Assembly (NCBI GenBank): GCA_024400895.1
Contig: JAKSMA010000028.1
Location: forward strand, 1-15,130
Source: Muribaculaceae bacterium
Lineage (GTDB): Bacteria > Bacteroidota > Bacteroidia > Bacteroidales > Muribaculaceae
Reading direction: 5' to 3'
DNA: 15,130 nucleotides
Of this stretch, positions 14,004 through 15,130 are shown piece by piece. The stretch's first letter is position 1; each line of letters opens with the position of its first letter. A program made the translations under genes and the position numbers. The notes below the pieces were generated by a model. It was not told the DNA's origin. It saw only the letters and a program-made list of their open reading frames with translations, and ran no database searches.

Positions 14004-14648
14004 ATGCTCAAACGAATCATCGCACTCTCGTTCTGCTTGATGGCATTTGCCTTGGCTACTCACGCACAGACCAACTGGGACGAAATTCTCAACACTTTCG
14101 CTACCGACACTGCCACACATCAAATCGTGCTGGTGAAGTGCACCGAAGGATGCAATGCCGAAGCCGAATTCTATATCAAGGATGCCAACCAGCAGTGGGT
14201 GCTTGAGCGCGCCGACACTGCCCACATCGGAAAATACGGATTGGGCAAAAAGCGACAGGGCGATAAGAAAACACCTGAAGGCAACTTCGGCATTCGTGAG
14301 GCATTTGGTATCAAGGCGAATCCCGGCACCGTGATTCCATACGTGGACGTGACCCCCGACATTTGGGCTTGCAGCGACAAATATTACTACAACCAGATTA
14401 TCAATATCAAAGAAAAGCGCCACAAATGCCGCGGAGAGCACATGATCAACTATGTGCCCAGTTACAACTACGGTCTCTCAACCACCTACAACGACGACAA
14501 CACACTCGGCCTCGGTGCCGCCATATTCTTCCACTGCACCAGCGAGAGTCCATGGACTGCTGGCTGTGTGGCTGTGCCCGAAGATTTCATGGTGTTGATT
14601 CTCCAAAAGAGCGACCCTGGACTCAAAATCTGTATTCACCAAAAATAA
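14004..14648 (+). CDS. Secreted L,D-transpeptidase (YkuD) protein, copy 2
   Basis: A 214-residue paralogue of the preceding protein, with signal peptide (about 1-21, ending ATHAQ), GLGKKRQGDKKTPEGNFGI (79-97), FFHC (His177) and TAGCVAV (Cys188). Both proteins end in KICIHQK. A 36-bp stretch (13525-13560 and 14181-14216) is identical at the DNA level, synonymous sites included, pointing to recent duplication or gene conversion. The middle regions (about 115-170) differ most, so the copies may recognise different partners. The gap to copy 1 is 11 bp and to the next gene 12 bp. The ATG at 14004 is chosen; an upstream frame extension overlaps copy 1 and has no signal peptide. Confidence 0.85.
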   Translation: MLKRIIALSFCLMAFALATHAQTNWDEILNTFATDTATHQIVLVKCTEGCNAEAEFYIKDANQQWVLERADTAHIGKYGLGKKRQGDKKTPEGNFGIREAFGIKANPGTVIPYVDVTPDIWACSDKYYYNQIINIKEKRHKCRGEHMINYVPSYNYGLSTTYNDDNTLGLGAAIFFHCTSESPWTAGCVAVPEDFMVLILQKSDPGLKICIHQK

Positions 14649-14660
14649 CATTAAAAAATC

Positions 14661-15059
14661 ATGAAGAACATTCTATCTATTTTACTCGTCCTCCTCATTT
14701 CCATGGTATCGGCCGATGCCGTGGCACAGAGTCAATGCAAAGCCACCACAAAGAAAGACACGCAATGCAGTCGCCAAGCCAAGCGTGATGGTCTCTGCAC
14801 ACAGCACTGGAAAATGAAAAACATGTCTGCGGCTGAGCGCTGCCAAGCCACCACACGAGAAGGAAAGCAGTGCAGCAGAGAGAAATCGCCTGGAAGCAAC
14901 TATTGTTGGCAACATGGTGGCACCACCAAAAGCGGCAGTACAGCATCCCGCCAAACGCCCTCTACATCAGGTCAATGCCAAGCCACCACAAAGAAAGGCA
15001 CCCAGTGCAAGCATCGTGCCGCCAACGGCAGCAAATTCTGCAACCAGCATATGCAATGA
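14661..15059 (+). CDS. Secreted protein with three Cys/His-rich repeats
   Basis: A 132-residue protein with signal peptide (about 1-22, ending AVA) and three repeats of the form C-x9-C-x9/10-C-x2-H: Cys26/36/46-His49, Cys61/71/82-His85 and Cys106/116/127-His130. Each repeat reads like C(K/Q)ATTKKGTQC...FCxQH, resembling the small Cys/His domain catalogued as DUF5763. Three Cys and one His per repeat would suit one zinc ion each, although a secreted protein could instead form disulfides. Ser/Thr/Gly-rich linkers separate repeats 2 and 3. It follows the L,D-transpeptidase pair by 12 bp, so a shared envelope role is likely. Function unknown. Its TGA stop is the first part of a heptamer tandem repeat. 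Confidence 0.8.
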   Translation: MKNILSILLVLLISMVSADAVAQSQCKATTKKDTQCSRQAKRDGLCTQHWKMKNMSAAERCQATTREGKQCSREKSPGSNYCWQHGGTTKSGSTASRQTPSTSGQCQATTKKGTQCKHRAANGSKFCNQHMQ

Positions 15060-15130
15060 GAAGTTAGAAGTTAGAGGTTAGAGGTTAGAGGTTAGAGGTT
15101 AGAGGTTAGAGGTTAGAAGTTAGAAGTTAG
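15057..15130 (+). repeat. Heptamer tandem repeat starting at the stop codon, continuing past the window
   Basis: Units in order: TGAGAAG (containing the stop codon), TTAGAAG, six TTAGAGG, two TTAGAAG, then TTAG at the window end. Each three-unit stretch places a TAG in every plus-strand frame. A diverged array of the same family follows the HD-domain gene at 7591-7632 in the same orientation relative to the gene. Confidence 0.9.

Noticed and set aside
15057..15130. CRISPR array
   Set aside because: Units are 7 bp with no spacers and no cas genes nearby; this is a simple tandem repeat.

Overview
The window looks like a chromosomal segment of a Bacteroidales bacterium, probably a gut Prevotellaceae or Muribaculaceae type. 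Four things point there: several gene starts are preceded by the Bacteroidetes -7 box TAnnTTTG rather than a sigma70 -10; starts lack strong Shine-Dalgarno sequences; the proteins are Bacteroidales-type (a Cbp1-like coiled-coil lipoprotein, a GH89 glycosidase, a GNAT fused to a zinc ribbon, a small HExxH membrane protein); and intergenic regions carry short tandem repeats. Family and genus cannot be fixed from sequence reading alone.

Left part (1-8601), all genes on the minus strand: the N-terminal part of an AspT/YidE-type transporter running off the left edge; a secreted GH89 alpha-N-acetylglucosaminidase; a likely operon of an acidic zinc-ribbon protein, RsmI (16S rRNA C1402 2'-O-methyltransferase) and a coiled-coil lipoprotein; a PBP4-type D-Ala-D-Ala carboxypeptidase/endopeptidase; and a two-gene operon of a small HExxH membrane protein and an HD-domain phosphohydrolase.

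The divergent region 8602-8802 switches to the plus strand. GNAT-zinc ribbon and DJ-1/PfpI genes come first, then a 167-bp imperfect palindrome, then a compact run (RimL-type GNAT, four-TM protein, VOC protein, alpha-helical repeat-like protein), then a gene fragment encoding only the C-terminal half of a GyrI-like effector domain. The fragment lies between two sequences that resemble parts of the palindrome. About 450 bp of repeat-rich DNA without a gene follows.

The right end (13125-15059) is a probable four-gene envelope operon: a 62-residue single-pass membrane protein, two tandemly duplicated secreted L,D-transpeptidase (YkuD) proteins, and a secreted protein made of three Cys/His repeats that look like small metal-binding knuckles. 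The last gene runs straight into a 7-bp tandem repeat that continues past the window edge. The same kind of heptamer repeat, in the same orientation, sits directly after the stop codon of the HD-domain gene.

The most unusual points are the palindromic repeat family that begins at stop codons, the heptamer arrays at two gene ends, and the L,D-transpeptidase pair co-encoded with the triple Cys/His-repeat secreted protein.
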